From an uncultured Clostridia bacterium (GTDB taxonomy: Bacteria > Bacillota > Clostridia > Christensenellales > Aristaeellaceae), in assembly GCA_947565865.1 (NCBI GenBank), contig CANOHT010000040.1, positions 1 to 23,223 of the forward strand: a stretch of DNA of 23,223 bases, written 5' to 3'. Positions 22,618 through 23,223 of this stretch are shown here, piece after piece. The first letter of the stretch is position 1. The number at the start of each line of letters is the position of its first letter. Both the position numbers and the translations under genes were made by a program. The notes beneath the pieces were generated by a model. It saw nothing but the letters and a program-made list of their open reading frames with translations. It made no database searches and had not been told where the DNA came from.

Positions 22618-22646
22618 TTTTTTGCCGGCGAAAGGAGGCCCCACCC

Positions 22647-22994
22647 ATGAAGAACATCAACAAATCTACCTCCGAAAGCAACGCCCAGGAGAGCGAGCAG
22701 CGAGTAAGCGCTACGCAAGTCGAAGCAGATCAGCAGAAATATCGTCTGTCTGATAAGTGTTTGGCTTTACTGGCTTTTATCGACACTGGCCTTATTCAGG
22801 AAGGCCCTGATGGTTACAACATTGCCGAATTCAACGCCTTCTGGGATAAATACGAGGAACGAAAGCACCGCTGCCAGCTGAAAATCCAGGAGGATGCCTA
22901 CCACCTTCAACGAAGGATCGAAAATGCCAGCCTTGCCATTGCTCTTTTGTGCTTGATTGCCGCATTGATTATGCTTGCTATTGTGATTTCATAA
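22647..22994 (+). CDS. Small protein with a C-terminal membrane helix, function unknown
   Basis: A 115-residue protein of no family I recognise. The first 30 residues are polar and probably disordered (NKSTSESNAQESEQRVSATQ). The middle (YRLSDKCLALLAFIDTGLIQ) looks folded and helical, residues about 65-90 are charged and coiled-coil-like, and residues about 93-115 (ASLAIALLCLIAALIMLAIV) form one transmembrane helix. The ATG at 22647 has a perfect AAAGGAGG at eight bases. It belongs to the integrated element by position. Its 3' end overlaps that of a convergent gene by 17 bases. Confidence 0.85.
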   Translation: MKNINKSTSESNAQESEQRVSATQVEADQQKYRLSDKCLALLAFIDTGLIQEGPDGYNIAEFNAFWDKYEERKHRCQLKIQEDAYHLQRRIENASLAIALLCLIAALIMLAIVIS

Positions 22995-23223
22995 GAGCGA
23001 TGATGGAAACGATCAGTGCAGCAGCCGCAATGCCTGTTGTGATCCAGAACTGGATCCATGAGCGGCGATTCTCTTGACGGTGAAGCTTCTCCTGCTTTTC
23101 CTCCTGCTCTCGCTCTCGGTGCTCTAACGCCTCAAAACGCTGCTTTTCCTCAGCTCTGTCCAGCAAGAAGTCAAGACAATCTTGACTAAGGCGAAAACGA
23201 TTAAACTGCGTACCCGGAACAGG
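22978..23223 (-). CDS. Coiled-coil protein with a C-terminal membrane helix, partial at its N-terminus
   Basis: The frame is open to the window edge, so the start is not visible; at least 81 residues are encoded. The visible part begins FNRFRLSQDCLDFLLDRAEE, continues as a highly charged coil (residues rich in Glu, Lys, Arg and Gln) and ends in one transmembrane helix (WIQFWITTGIAAAALIVSII). A TTG at 23166 could start a shorter form, but the upstream residues are protein-like. The gene converges with the one at 22647-22994 and overlaps its last 17 bases. The function is unknown; both encode tail-anchored-type proteins. Confidence 0.75.
   Translation of the reverse strand, partial: PVPGTQFNRFRLSQDCLDFLLDRAEEKQRFEALEHREREQEEKQEKLHRQENRRSWIQFWITTGIAAAALIVSIIALMKSQ

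Overview
The window looks like chromosome from a high-GC Clostridia (Firmicutes) gut-type bacterium, with the left end of an integrated mobile element on its right. This rests on strong AGGAGG-type ribosome binding sites, TTGACA/TATAAT promoters, frequent GTG and TTG starts, maltodextrin-uptake genes with Gram-positive signal peptides, and GC-rich intergenic hairpin repeats. Species cannot be fixed from sequence reading alone.

Region 1 (1-9230) is a starch/maltodextrin locus on the minus strand, in transcription order: LacI-family regulator (8116-9120), maltodextrin-binding protein malE, permeases malF and malG, a secreted GH13 alpha-amylase, and malQ (GH77). One good promoter (9202-9230) with a LacI-type operator at the likely transcription start precedes the regulator. 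I see no separate promoter before malE, so the locus may be one autoregulated operon. No ATPase (malK/msmX) is present. The two operon spacers are filled with strong hairpins: two helices just after the malE stop, and four 109-110 bp hairpin repeats between malG and the amylase. A terminator follows malQ.

Region 2 (9391-10882) has a strong extended -10 promoter driving two small genes: a coiled-coil protein with a C-terminal membrane anchor, and a hydrophobic protein of unknown function. A five-copy 68-69 bp tandem array and a terminator follow.

Region 3 (about 10970-13080) is a 2.1-kb non-coding satellite of about 36 degenerate 58-bp units with higher-order duplications. It lies between two inward-facing terminators.

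Region 4 (13244-17560) holds an initiator-tRNA/elongator-tRNA(Met) operon with promoter and terminator, a two-gene glycosyltransferase operon (GT2 then GT1, overlapping ATGA), and a phage-like cell-wall hydrolase (NlpC/P60-like plus peptidoglycan-binding domain).

Region 5 (about 17900-23223, running off the right edge) is the integrase-proximal end of an integrative element or prophage, with lower GC. A leftward operon encodes an XRE repressor, an ImmA/IrrE-type metallopeptidase, an unknown Cys-rich protein, a DnaQ-exonuclease/BRCT/NUMOD1-like fusion and a tyrosine integrase. The divergent early promoter overlaps TGCAAA-type repeated sites and reads into a Cro-like gene interrupted by an in-frame TAG, then a 29-codon frame that begins with ATA.

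Next comes the most unusual feature: a 404-bp segment (22168-22571) bounded by 27-bp inverted repeats. It contains a minus-strand group I intron-like catalytic core (P3 to P9 signatures, GNRA-capped hairpin) and has its own TTGACA/TACAAT promoter. Two small genes for coiled-coil proteins with C-terminal membrane helices close the window.
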